From NCBI GenBank assembly GCA_031282065.1, contig JAITEL010000074.1:1-49253 (forward strand): a stretch of 49,253 nt of DNA, given 5' to 3'. The position numbers and the translations under genes were made by a program. Positions 1-6,881 of the stretch are shown here, piece by piece. Position 1 is the stretch's first letter. Each line of letters opens with the position of its first letter. The notes under the pieces are model-generated. The model searched no databases, was not told where the DNA came from, and worked only from the letters and a program-made list of their open reading frames with translations. This DNA is from Treponema sp. (GTDB taxonomy: Bacteria; Spirochaetota; Spirochaetia; Treponematales; Breznakiellaceae).

Positions 1-117
1 CGTATAAAGGGATACCGCCGGGTTTGTACCCGTTATGACAAACTTGACATCATGTTCACTGCGGTTATTTATGTGGCGCTCACAGTTATCACTTTACGTC
101 GTGTGAACACGCCCTAG
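1..117 (+). CDS. IS5-family-like transposase, C-terminal end (partial)
   Basis: Frame 1 is open from the window edge for 38 codons to a TAG at 115-117. The peptide includes KGYRRVCTRYDKLDIMF followed by a hydrophobic stretch, resembling the C-terminal end of IS5-type DDE transposases, where a K-Y-R-R-V-x-T-R-Y-D-K segment closes the catalytic domain. The stop codon falls inside the first unit of the tandem array that follows. Only the tail is visible, so completeness and activity cannot be judged. Family assignment rests on motif memory. Confidence 0.6.
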   Translation, partial: RIKGYRRVCTRYDKLDIMFTAVIYVALTVITLRRVNTP

Positions 118-331
118 GCTGGATCGATGGGTTCGATCTGGCTAGAGCGATGGGATCGATCTAGGCTGGATCGATGGGTTCGATCTAGCTAGAGTGATGG
201 GATCGATCTAGGCTGGATCGATGGGTTCGATCTGGCTAGAGTGATGGGATCGATCTAGGCTGGATCGATGGGTTCGATCTAGCTAGAGTGATGGGATCGA
301 TCTGGCTAGAGTCATTGAGTCGATCTAGGCT
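114..331. repeat. 47-bp tandem repeat array (four units plus degenerate tail)
   Basis: The string ctaggct or ctaggc recurs at 114, 161, 208 and 255, an exact period of 47 bp. Each unit is made of two related halves: a 24-bp half beginning ctaggctggatcgatgggtt and a 23-bp half beginning ctggctagag or ctagctagag; both end in tcgat. A fifth, degenerate half begins at 302 and a partial one at 325. Every half carries GATCGAT-like bases, so the array is dense in GATC and ATCGAT sites. There are no unique spacers, so it is not a CRISPR. It abuts the transposase stop codon and may be an IS-associated or minisatellite expansion. Confidence 0.93.
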
Positions 332-339
332 AGGAGCCT

Positions 340-758
340 CTTGCGCTTCATAGCAAAACCGGGAAACTTCCGGCCTCTTTCTGATTTTTACGTTTGGGAG
401 ACCGGGTTGTCCTCCATAAATAAGCGGCCCGTTCCATCCGCTTTGCCCCTCGTATCCCTGCGAAAGCCGGTATAAGCGCTTCAGCTTATACCCAAGAGAC
501 CCCGTCTCCCATTTCTGATTTACCTTCTCAAGCCCCCTCAGCAGAAACTGCCGGAACCCGCTGCTCCTGGTTTAGTCTCCCGAATACCGGTTCCACCGTC
601 TCTTTCCGTTTCTTCCCCTCCGTCGTTTTCACCCGCCGCTCCATCGCCTCTTGTACCTTCGCCCCCAATTCAGCAGGCTCCTCATGCTTCTCCAAATCTT
701 CGGCCCTCCGCTGAGGCTGCTGTTTCTCCACCGCCTTCACTGCAATTGTCCGCGCTCA
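340..758 (-). pseudogene. Frameshifted IS1182-like transposase, C-terminal remnant
   Basis: On the minus strand, about 740 to 560 encodes AMERRVKTTEGKKRKETVEPV and then FGRLNQEQ, resembling the C-terminal region of IS1182-type DDE transposases (a basic stretch followed by TVEPVFG). The reading frame is then broken: from about 558 down to 506 the matching continuation GFRQFLLRGLEKVNQKWE lies in another frame, followed by YKLKRLYRL at about 491-465. Further stop codons lie upstream of 740, so no intact gene remains. The sequence between 117 and 969 holds only this remnant, the repeat array and the ffh promoter; nothing else was recognised there. Confidence 0.6.
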
Positions 759-934
759 CCGTCTATGCCTGGTATACATCCCTATCAATACTCTCTTCTA
801 CCGAAGGTGATCTGCACCTGTACCTGCTTTTCCCCTTTCAGCCCGCCATCGCCGCAGCGGAAAGGCCGGCTCCAGAAGCCTTCTGTAGACATCCCGGATG
901 CTGTGGCCGGTTCCGTCTTTTCCGGCCAGCGGGC

Positions 935-969
935 TTGTAGCATAGCCGGGGTACCGGTACAATACAGCT
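935..969 (+). promoter_or_regulatory. Candidate sigma70 promoter of ffh giving a leaderless mRNA
   Basis: TTGTAG at 935-940 and TACAAT at 958-963 are separated by 17 bp. The -10 box matches the consensus at 5 of 6 positions. A start site 6-7 bases downstream would fall on the A of the ffh ATG (970). No purine-rich Shine-Dalgarno precedes the ATG. Confidence 0.5.
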
Positions 970-2316
970 ATGTTAGATAAGCTCACCCAGAAAATATCCG
1001 ATGCGCTCAGGACGATTTCCGGCAAGGGCGCGATTACGGAAAAAAATATCAATGATGCGGTAGAAACCATCAAGATGGCCCTGTTGGAAGCGGATGTAAA
1101 CCTCCGGGTAGTCCGCCGCTTTGTCAATGCCACTATGGAGGAGGCCAAGGGAGAAAAGGTCCTCCGTTCCATCAATCCAGGACAGCAGTTTGTTAAGATA
1201 GTCCATGATAAGCTGGTGTCCTTCTTGGGGGATACCAAACAGGACCTGCACTTGAAGGGGCCGGATACCCTCTCCTGCATCCTCATGCTGGGGCTGCAAG
1301 GCTCAGGAAAGACCACCAGCGCTGCTAAACTGGCCCTGCGCCTCAAAAAGGAAGGGAGGCATCCCTTACTGGTAGCCTGCGACCTGGTGAGGCCCGCTGC
1401 TATAGACCAGCTTGCGATCCTGGGAAAGCAAGTGGAGGTCCCGGTCTATAAAGAAGCAGGTGCCACTGACAGCGTCAAGGTCTATAAAGAAGCGGCGCAG
1501 TGGGCGCGGCGGAACCTGATCGATACCTTGATCATTGATACCACTGGCCGGCTTCAGATAGATGAACCTATGATGGCCGAACTTTCCCGGCTTAAGCAGG
1601 CTGCCGTACCGGATGAACTGCTCCTGGTGGCGGATTCCATGACCGGTCAGTCTGCCGTGGACATAGCCAAGGTCTTTGATGAAAAGATGGGCCTTACCGG
1701 GGTGGTCTTAACCAAATTCGATTCGGACACCCGAGGGGGCGCGGCCCTGTCCCTGAAGACCATCACCGGGAAACCCCTCAAGTTCGTTGGGACCGGAGAA
1801 AGGGTCGAAGACTTGGAACCCTTCCACCCGGATCGTATTGCCGGCAGGATCCTGGGCATGGGGGATGTGGTGAGCCTGGTGGAAAAAGCCCAGGCCGTGA
1901 TCGATCAGAAAGAAGCGGCAGTCCTGCAAAAAAAGATGGAAAAGGAGACCATTACCCTAGAGGACTGGCTTAAGCAGCTGCGGTCCATGAAGAAGATGGG
2001 TTCCCTGCACACTATGCTGGATATGATCCCTGGGATGGCAGGAAAAGTAAGCGAAGAAGATATGAGCAGCGAGAATTTCAAAACCCAGGAGGCCATATTA
2101 AGCTCTATGACCCGGAAAGAACGCTTGAACCATCTCATCATAGGCCCTTCCCGGCGTTCCCGCATAGCCCGTGGATCCGGCACCTCTGTGGCGGAAGTAG
2201 CCCGGCTCCTCAAGCAATTTGAAAAGATACGCAGTATGATGAAAAAGATGACTAAGCTAAACCGAAACTCCGGAGCAGCCCAATCTGCGATGGCCCGGAT
2301 GCCCTGGTTAAAATGA
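970..2316 (+). CDS. ffh: Signal recognition particle protein Ffh (SRP54 GTPase)
   Basis: This is the protein of the bacterial signal recognition particle. It binds signal sequences of nascent membrane and secreted proteins together with 4.5S RNA and docks with FtsY, which is encoded at 25090. The 448 residues show the N-domain, the G1 loop GLQGSGKTT (108-116), the G3 motif DTTGR, the G4 motif TKFD and the GTGE closing motif, then a methionine-rich M-domain with GTSVAEVARLLKQFEKI near the end. Length fits the family (about 440-460). The N-terminus MLDKLTQKISDALRTISGKG aligns with the usual Ffh start, fixing the ATG even though no ribosome-binding site is visible. Its 4.5S RNA gene was not seen in this window. 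Confidence 0.97.
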   Translation: MLDKLTQKISDALRTISGKGAITEKNINDAVETIKMALLEADVNLRVVRRFVNATMEEAKGEKVLRSINPGQQFVKIVHDKLVSFLGDTKQDLHLKGPDTLSCILMLGLQGSGKTTSAAKLALRLKKEGRHPLLVACDLVRPAAIDQLAILGKQVEVPVYKEAGATDSVKVYKEAAQWARRNLIDTLIIDTTGRLQIDEPMMAELSRLKQAAVPDELLLVADSMTGQSAVDIAKVFDEKMGLTGVVLTKFDSDTRGGAALSLKTITGKPLKFVGTGERVEDLEPFHPDRIAGRILGMGDVVSLVEKAQAVIDQKEAAVLQKKMEKETITLEDWLKQLRSMKKMGSLHTMLDMIPGMAGKVSEEDMSSENFKTQEAILSSMTRKERLNHLIIGPSRRSRIARGSGTSVAEVARLLKQFEKIRSMMKKMTKLNRNSGAAQSAMARMPWLK

Positions 2317-2394
2317 ATCCGCTCTGGGGCATCCTTCCAAGGGGAATGGTCGCTAATCCCCCCCTGGTCGGAGCTTCCTGCTTCGGTACAGGAG

Positions 2395-2422
2395 AAGGCC
2401 CGCGGTTTCGTGGGCCTTTCTT
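2395..2422 (+). terminator. Rho-independent terminator after ffh
   Basis: Arms aaggcccgc (2395-2403) and gtgggcctt (2410-2418) pair over nine positions with one G-T wobble around a six-base loop, followed by tttctt. It lies between the convergent ffh and deaD genes and may serve both, though the T-run is better on the plus strand. Confidence 0.8.
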
Positions 2423-2426
2423 ACCC

Positions 2427-4241
2427 TTATCGGGGAGCAGATGCAGGCTTGATGGCGGGATTATCCTGAGCCTTCCGGGAAAACGTACAGGCCCGCAAGG
2501 CCGCCTCTTCCGGGAGCGTGGCAAAGGAACAGTAGTCTTTCATCTCAATGGCATCCACCAAACGTCCGGGGACGCCTGCGGCCTGCATGAGGAGTTTTGC
2601 CACATCCCCGGCAGAAGCGCCGTGGCGGCGTCCTAGTCCCACATAGACCCGGGTAAACCCGCTACCCGGAACAAAGTCCCCTCTGGAAGCTCCGCCTCGT
2701 GCGGTATGGCGATCCTTGCGGTGGTCTACGCGCGGGTCTGTTCCCTCAAAATCCCGGCGTGAGGAAAAGCGCCGCATCCCCAGCCGCCCCCGGCCTTCCT
2801 CCCGGGACGGCGTTTCTTGAAATTCCGTAATAGAGCCGTACCGGGAAGGATCCAGCAGATCCCCAAAGGTACGGGCGATGAGAGCCTGTACTGCCCCCTC
2901 GCTGCCGAGTTTTTCTATGAGTTCCCGGCTTACCTGGGCATACAGGGGCTGAACCGAGGAAAAGACCTCCCCGGCCCCCTCTGGATCCGCCATAAGGGAC
3001 AGCTCTGCTTCCTCACTTCCCGAAAGGGGAGTCCAGTCTGTGGGAAGGGCAGCACTAACCGACAAAAGAATCCGCCGTTTAATGGCCTTCATAACCGATT
3101 TTATCTTGGGTACCTTCATCCATTCGATCTTAGTCCCCAAGGTCCGTTCCATGTTACGGGACAAGTGGCTTATCCGGCCCCGTTCTGCCGGCAGGGCAAA
3201 GCTGATGGCCTTACCCCGCCTCCCGGCCCGTCCGGTCCTGCCGATACGGTGTACATAGGTCTCCCGATCATTGGGGAGATCCCAGTTTATCACATGGGTA
3301 AGCCGTTCAATGTCCAAACCCCGGGCAGCCACATCAGTGGCTACCAAGATGGTGGTGATTCGGGAGCGGAAGCGCCGGAGGGTCCGTTCCCGGGCCTCCT
3401 GGGAGAGATCTCCGTGGATGGCCTCGGCAGCATACGCGCCTTCCACCAGGCGGCGGGCAAGTTCATCGGTTCCCACCTTAGTCGCACAGAAAATGAGGCC
3501 GTAGAAATCATCCGCCCCGTCAATGATCCGGCGCAGCACTTCCAGCCGGTCTTCCTTCTTGACCACCAGGTAATACTGATCCACCGCCGGCTTTTCATCT
3601 TCCGGGGCGCTGTCCTCCAGGATTTCCACCTCTCCAATATAGTCCCGAACTATCCTGAGGATCCCTTCGGGCATGGTAGCGGAAAAAAGAGCCACCCGGC
3701 GCTCGCTTTTAACCGCCTTGAGGATGGTCTCCACATCTTCAAAGAAGCCCATATCCAGCATTTCATCCGCTTCGTCGAGGATGCAAAAATCCACTGCCGT
3801 CAGGTCCAGGACCTTCCGTTCCATGAGGTCCATGATGCGCCCTGGGGTTCCTACCACAATTTCAGTACCCCGCTTGAGATCCAGGATTTGGTTTCTGATA
3901 GAAGAGCCGCCGTAAACCGCGGTGATTCGGGGAAAAGGCCCAGTGGTGAGGGAGGCGATTTCTTTAGCAATTTGGAGGGCCAATTCCCTGGTAGGGGTGA
4001 GTATGAGGGCCCGGGGCGCGTGCCCTCCTTGGGTAAGGCGCTCCACGAGGGGTATTCCAAAGGCAGCGGTCTTACCGGTACCGGTCCGGGCCTTTACAAT
4101 GAGATGCCCCGTATCTGCAAGCAACCGGGGCAGGGCAATCGTTTGAATAGAACTGGGCGCGGTAAAACCTTTTTGGGTTAAGGCATTGAGTATCGCGTCA
4201 GATAAACCAAACGTAGCAAAAGGATGACAGTCTGTGGTCAT
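2427..4241 (-). CDS. deaD: DEAD-box ATP-dependent RNA helicase (DeaD/CsdA-DbpA type)
   Basis: A 604-residue RNA helicase, probably acting in ribosome assembly or mRNA turnover at low temperature. Visible motifs are ARTGTGKT (motif I, 51-58), PTREL (83-87), GTPGR (131-135), DEAD (156-159), SAT (187-189), then ATDVAARGLDIE and HRIGRTGRAG of the second RecA domain. The C-terminal 80 residues (FTRVYVGLGRRHGASAGDVA and onward) look like a DbpA-type RNA-binding domain, preceded by an arginine-rich linker. That layout is typical of DeaD/CsdA; DbpA itself is shorter, so deaD is the better name. It converges on ffh. The start codon follows a -10-like box without a ribosome-binding site. Confidence 0.93.
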   Translation of the reverse strand: MTTDCHPFATFGLSDAILNALTQKGFTAPSSIQTIALPRLLADTGHLIVKARTGTGKTAAFGIPLVERLTQGGHAPRALILTPTRELALQIAKEIASLTTGPFPRITAVYGGSSIRNQILDLKRGTEIVVGTPGRIMDLMERKVLDLTAVDFCILDEADEMLDMGFFEDVETILKAVKSERRVALFSATMPEGILRIVRDYIGEVEILEDSAPEDEKPAVDQYYLVVKKEDRLEVLRRIIDGADDFYGLIFCATKVGTDELARRLVEGAYAAEAIHGDLSQEARERTLRRFRSRITTILVATDVAARGLDIERLTHVINWDLPNDRETYVHRIGRTGRAGRRGKAISFALPAERGRISHLSRNMERTLGTKIEWMKVPKIKSVMKAIKRRILLSVSAALPTDWTPLSGSEEAELSLMADPEGAGEVFSSVQPLYAQVSRELIEKLGSEGAVQALIARTFGDLLDPSRYGSITEFQETPSREEGRGRLGMRRFSSRRDFEGTDPRVDHRKDRHTARGGASRGDFVPGSGFTRVYVGLGRRHGASAGDVAKLLMQAAGVPGRLVDAIEMKDYCSFATLPEEAALRACTFSRKAQDNPAIKPASAPR

Positions 4242-4278
4242 AAGCTAAAGTATAAAGAGGATTACCGGGTCAATACAA
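4242..4278 (-). promoter_or_regulatory. Candidate leaderless promoter of deaD
   Basis: On the minus strand TTGTAT (4278-4273), an 18-bp spacer and TATACT (4254-4249) precede the ATG (4241) by only seven bases. The predicted start site is at or next to the A of the ATG, and there is no Shine-Dalgarno. Confidence 0.45.
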
Positions 4279-4426
4279 GAGAGCCCCTTTTGTAGAGACA
4301 AGATAAACGCATAGAACATCCCCCGGTCCTGGGGAGCAGGAGGGCTTGATTGGCGTGAGCATAGGAGTGCATAGGGTCTCCCGATGCACCGCAAAGCGGC
4401 CAGTTGGAACGCCTGGATCCGGTCTC

Positions 4427-4483
4427 TTGAACGGCTTGTCCTTTATATGGTATATTAAACCCCAATAAACCTGAAAGGGGTTT
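4427..4483 (+). promoter_or_regulatory. Candidate promoter and dyad upstream of secG
   Basis: TTGAAC (4427-4432), an 18-bp spacer and TATATT (4451-4456) form a plausible sigma70 promoter with a start near 4463. A dyad aaacccc (4457-4463) and ggggttt (4477-4483) begins at the -10 edge and could be an operator or a leader hairpin. A second small hairpin, ggttc-ataa-gaacc, lies at 4509-4522. The rest of the 4242-4542 gap between deaD and secG shows nothing recognisable. Confidence 0.45.
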
Positions 4484-4542
4484 ATCACATCTTACATGCT
4501 TGAAGGTAGGTTCATAAGAACCAATCGTATGGAGTTTTATAT

Positions 4543-4974
4543 ATGACAATACTCGGGGTGGTACTACTGGTTTTCTTTGTTATCGTGGCAATCCTCTTGG
4601 TCTTCATTGTCTTGGTACAAAGTGAAGAAGGGGATAGTCTGGGGGGTATTTTTGCCGGAGGAAGCTCCTCGGCATTCGGCTCTCGTTCCGGGAACGTGTT
4701 AACCCGGGCTACGTCGATTCTGGGGGGCCTCTTTTTAGTGTTGAGCTTTAGTCTTGCCCTGATTAACCGGACTCCCAGCGGAGCCGGGGTAGAATCTGCG
4801 GCCCGGCAACTGTCAAACGAGGGAGACAGCACTTGGTGGCAGGACCAGGAGGAGGCCCCTCCTGTCGAGGAAACGCCCGCCGGGGAAGCATCAAGCCTTG
4901 AAAGCCCCGTGGAGGAAGCACCCCTTAGCGAAGCGTCCGGTGAGGTCCTTCCTGATACGGGAATCGCCGAATAG
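4543..4974 (+). CDS. secG: Preprotein translocase subunit SecG
   Basis: SecG is the small accessory subunit of the SecYEG channel. The first helix (about residues 3-25, ILGVVLLVFFVIVAILLVFI) is followed by LVQSEEGDSLGGIFAGGSSS, which matches the conserved SecG cytoplasmic loop, and by a second helix (about 60-80). A GGAG element lies nine bases before the ATG. Unlike short SecGs (about 75-110 residues), this one has a roughly 50-residue C-terminal tail rich in Glu, Pro and Ala. Such tails are of unknown function. It appears to head a plus-strand run that continues into the PTS and ATPase genes. Confidence 0.9.
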   Translation: MTILGVVLLVFFVIVAILLVFIVLVQSEEGDSLGGIFAGGSSSAFGSRSGNVLTRATSILGGLFLVLSFSLALINRTPSGAGVESAARQLSNEGDSTWWQDQEEAPPVEETPAGEASSLESPVEEAPLSEASGEVLPDTGIAE

Positions 4975-4995
4975 CCGTATTAAAGAGAGGGTGCT

Positions 4996-5469
4996 ATGTT
5001 TTTGTATGATGTATTTCCTCCTGAATTAATCAAAGTTGGCCTAGAAGCAGAAGACAAAGATGAGGTCTTCGAGGAACTGGTGGATTATTTCTGCCAAGCC
5101 CAGGGATCCGATGAGCGGGAGGAACTGCTTGCAGCCCTAAAGAATCGGGAATTGAAGATGTCCACCGGGATACGGAAAGGTATTGCAGTTCCCCATGGTC
5201 AGACCAATATGGTAGAGCGTATTTATGGGGTACTGGGTATTTCAAAGCGGGGAATAGACTACGACGCCCTTGACGGAGAACCGGTATATCTGGTATTTAT
5301 GATACTCACCCCACACAAGGATTCGGAACGACATCTGCGGCTTTTGAAACGCTTGACCCAGCTATTGGATAATGAGACGTTTTTTCGGGACCTGGTGGTT
5401 CAGAAGGATGCTCAAGGTGTTTCAGGGCTTATTAAAAAGTATGAGGATATCCTCCTTGCCTTGGACTAA
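4996..5469 (+). CDS. ptsN: PTS EIIA-type phosphocarrier (PtsN/fructose family)
   Basis: A 157-residue EIIA domain of the fructose/mannitol/PtsN family, which accepts phosphate from HPr or NPr on a histidine. The motif KGIAVPHGQT (near residue 68) contains the conserved active-site histidine, and the following PVYLVFMILTPHKDSERHLRLL segment matches the rest of the fold. There is no EIIB or EIIC partner nearby, which favours a regulatory PtsN-like role rather than sugar uptake. A GAGAGGG element precedes the ATG. It begins 21 bases after secG, so the two are probably co-transcribed. What it regulates cannot be told from the sequence. Confidence 0.85.
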   Translation: MFLYDVFPPELIKVGLEAEDKDEVFEELVDYFCQAQGSDEREELLAALKNRELKMSTGIRKGIAVPHGQTNMVERIYGVLGISKRGIDYDALDGEPVYLVFMILTPHKDSERHLRLLKRLTQLLDNETFFRDLVVQKDAQGVSGLIKKYEDILLALD

Positions 5470-5528
5470 AGGCCGGCACCTGCATTGCCGAAAGACCGGA
5501 GAAGCTACTGGAGATAAGGAAGGTTTGT

Positions 5529-5852
5529 ATGAATGAACCGGTATTGTACCACTTATTGCAGGTGGAAAACGAAGCCGCAGCCTTGGTAGAAGATGCTCAG
5601 GCAGAGGCAGACCGGCGTCTTGCAGCAGGAGAACAACAAAACCGTATGGCCTACGATGAGCGGTATAAACGGGAACTTGCAGCCATTGATGAGGAATACA
5701 CCAAAAAACGTGCCGCCTTGGAAACAGCGTATCAGCAGGAACGGGAGGAGTATCAGGAGAGCCTTAACGCATTGCCGGTCTATAGGGAGCGGTTTTTCTC
5801 GCTGGTGGCTGCCTTGCTTTCTTTAGACCCTCCCCAGGGGAAGGAACGGTAG
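5529..5852 (+). CDS. Coiled-coil protein, A/V-ATPase peripheral stalk (subunit G/H-like)
   Basis: A 107-residue, highly charged protein with Ala/Glu/Gln-rich heptads throughout (ENEAAALVEDAQAEADRRLA and on). This is the character of the small stalk subunit (G, or AhaH in archaea) that pairs with subunit E in A/V-type ATPases. Its position as first gene, directly abutting subunit C (its TAG is followed at once by the C-subunit ATG), supports that role. Sequence identity in this family is low, so the assignment rests on composition and location. An AAGGAAGG element lies upstream of the ATG. Confidence 0.65.
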   Translation: MNEPVLYHLLQVENEAAALVEDAQAEADRRLAAGEQQNRMAYDERYKRELAAIDEEYTKKRAALETAYQQEREEYQESLNALPVYRERFFSLVAALLSLDPPQGKER

Positions 5853-6881
5853 ATGCTGAGAGCAGGGGAGCGGGCTTACAGCTATGCCAAGACCTGCGGG
5901 ATCATCGGGAAATCCTTTGTGGGAAAGAGGATTACCCCCCTTAGAGGGATAAGGCGGCTTTCCGACCTGGACCGTTTGCTTTTTCCCGAAACCAAGCAGG
6001 ATCTCCCTGAACAGGAACTCCTCGTTGATCTTGAAGCGCGTATCCTTCAGCGTTCAGTAGGGCAGATCAAGACCATCTTGGGTGCCTTTGTAAAGCCCCC
6101 GAATCTCTTGGTTTGGCTCATTCGCAGTTATGAATATGGGGATATGAAAGGGGTTTTCAATGCCCTGGTTACGGGCGAAGCAAAAAGCCCGGGATTCACC
6201 GATATAGGGCGGTTTCGACGGGTTGCCTTTGAAGCCTATCCTGATGTAGGGGCTATGGTGAAAGGCACGGAATTCGAGGCTTTTTTGAAGGATCTGCATC
6301 TGCTCCCCTTTACCTTAGGGAAGTCCCAGTCCCTGAGCGCCGTGGCCCTGCAAACCAAGATAGATACCCTGTATTACACTGCCCTTTGGAAGGATCTCCG
6401 GGCCCTGCCGAAAGGGGAGCGTCGGGCGAGTGAACATATCCTCAGTGAAGAAATAGCCTTGAAAAACGCTGTGTGGGCCCTGCGCTTGAGAACCTATTAT
6501 GGTATGTCCCCTGAAGAGATCCGGGAAAAACTCATTGCCCCGGAATCCAAAGCATTCCTTGCCCCTGCAGAGGCATTGCTTTCCCTGCCCCTGGATGTCC
6601 GGGCTGACTGGCTGAGTTGGAAATACGCATCCTTGCTTAATCCTGAAAAACCCCATGAGCAGTGGAGAGCCGATCCCCGGTATCTGCAGAATGCCGCATC
6701 AGAATACCTGTACCGCTTAGTCCATTCCTCCTTTCGGCGCCGGCCTTTTTCCCTAGATTCGTTTTTCTGTTTTATCAAGCTGAAGCAGTTTGAAGAGAAC
6801 CTCTTGACCAGTATTGCCGAAGGCCTGGGTATGGGTATGGCAATCCAGGATGTATTTACCCTGCTGGAGATACCATCGTGA
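5853..6881 (+). CDS. atpC: V/A-type ATPase subunit C (AC39 family)
   Basis: A 342-residue helical protein that forms the funnel between the central rotor shaft and the membrane c-ring in A/V-type ATPases. The N-terminal YSYAKTCGIIGKSFVGKR and the internal LLVWLIRSYEYGDMKGVFNALVTGEA segments fit the vATP-synt_AC39 family, and length is typical (330-360). Its ATG directly follows the stop of the stalk gene and its end overlaps the subunit I start by four bases, indicating translational coupling. The gene symbol here is the V-type name, not the F-type epsilon subunit. Confidence 0.85.
   Translation: MLRAGERAYSYAKTCGIIGKSFVGKRITPLRGIRRLSDLDRLLFPETKQDLPEQELLVDLEARILQRSVGQIKTILGAFVKPPNLLVWLIRSYEYGDMKGVFNALVTGEAKSPGFTDIGRFRRVAFEAYPDVGAMVKGTEFEAFLKDLHLLPFTLGKSQSLSAVALQTKIDTLYYTALWKDLRALPKGERRASEHILSEEIALKNAVWALRLRTYYGMSPEEIREKLIAPESKAFLAPAEALLSLPLDVRADWLSWKYASLLNPEKPHEQWRADPRYLQNAASEYLYRLVHSSFRRRPFSLDSFFCFIKLKQFEENLLTSIAEGLGMGMAIQDVFTLLEIPS

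Noticed and set aside
114-331. Possible CRISPR array from regularly spaced repeats
   Set aside because: Units are contiguous with no unique spacers and no cas genes are near; it is a plain tandem repeat.
2817-4181. 454-codon plus-strand open frame
   Set aside because: It is the antisense shadow of deaD, has no domain resemblance and is low in plausible start signals.
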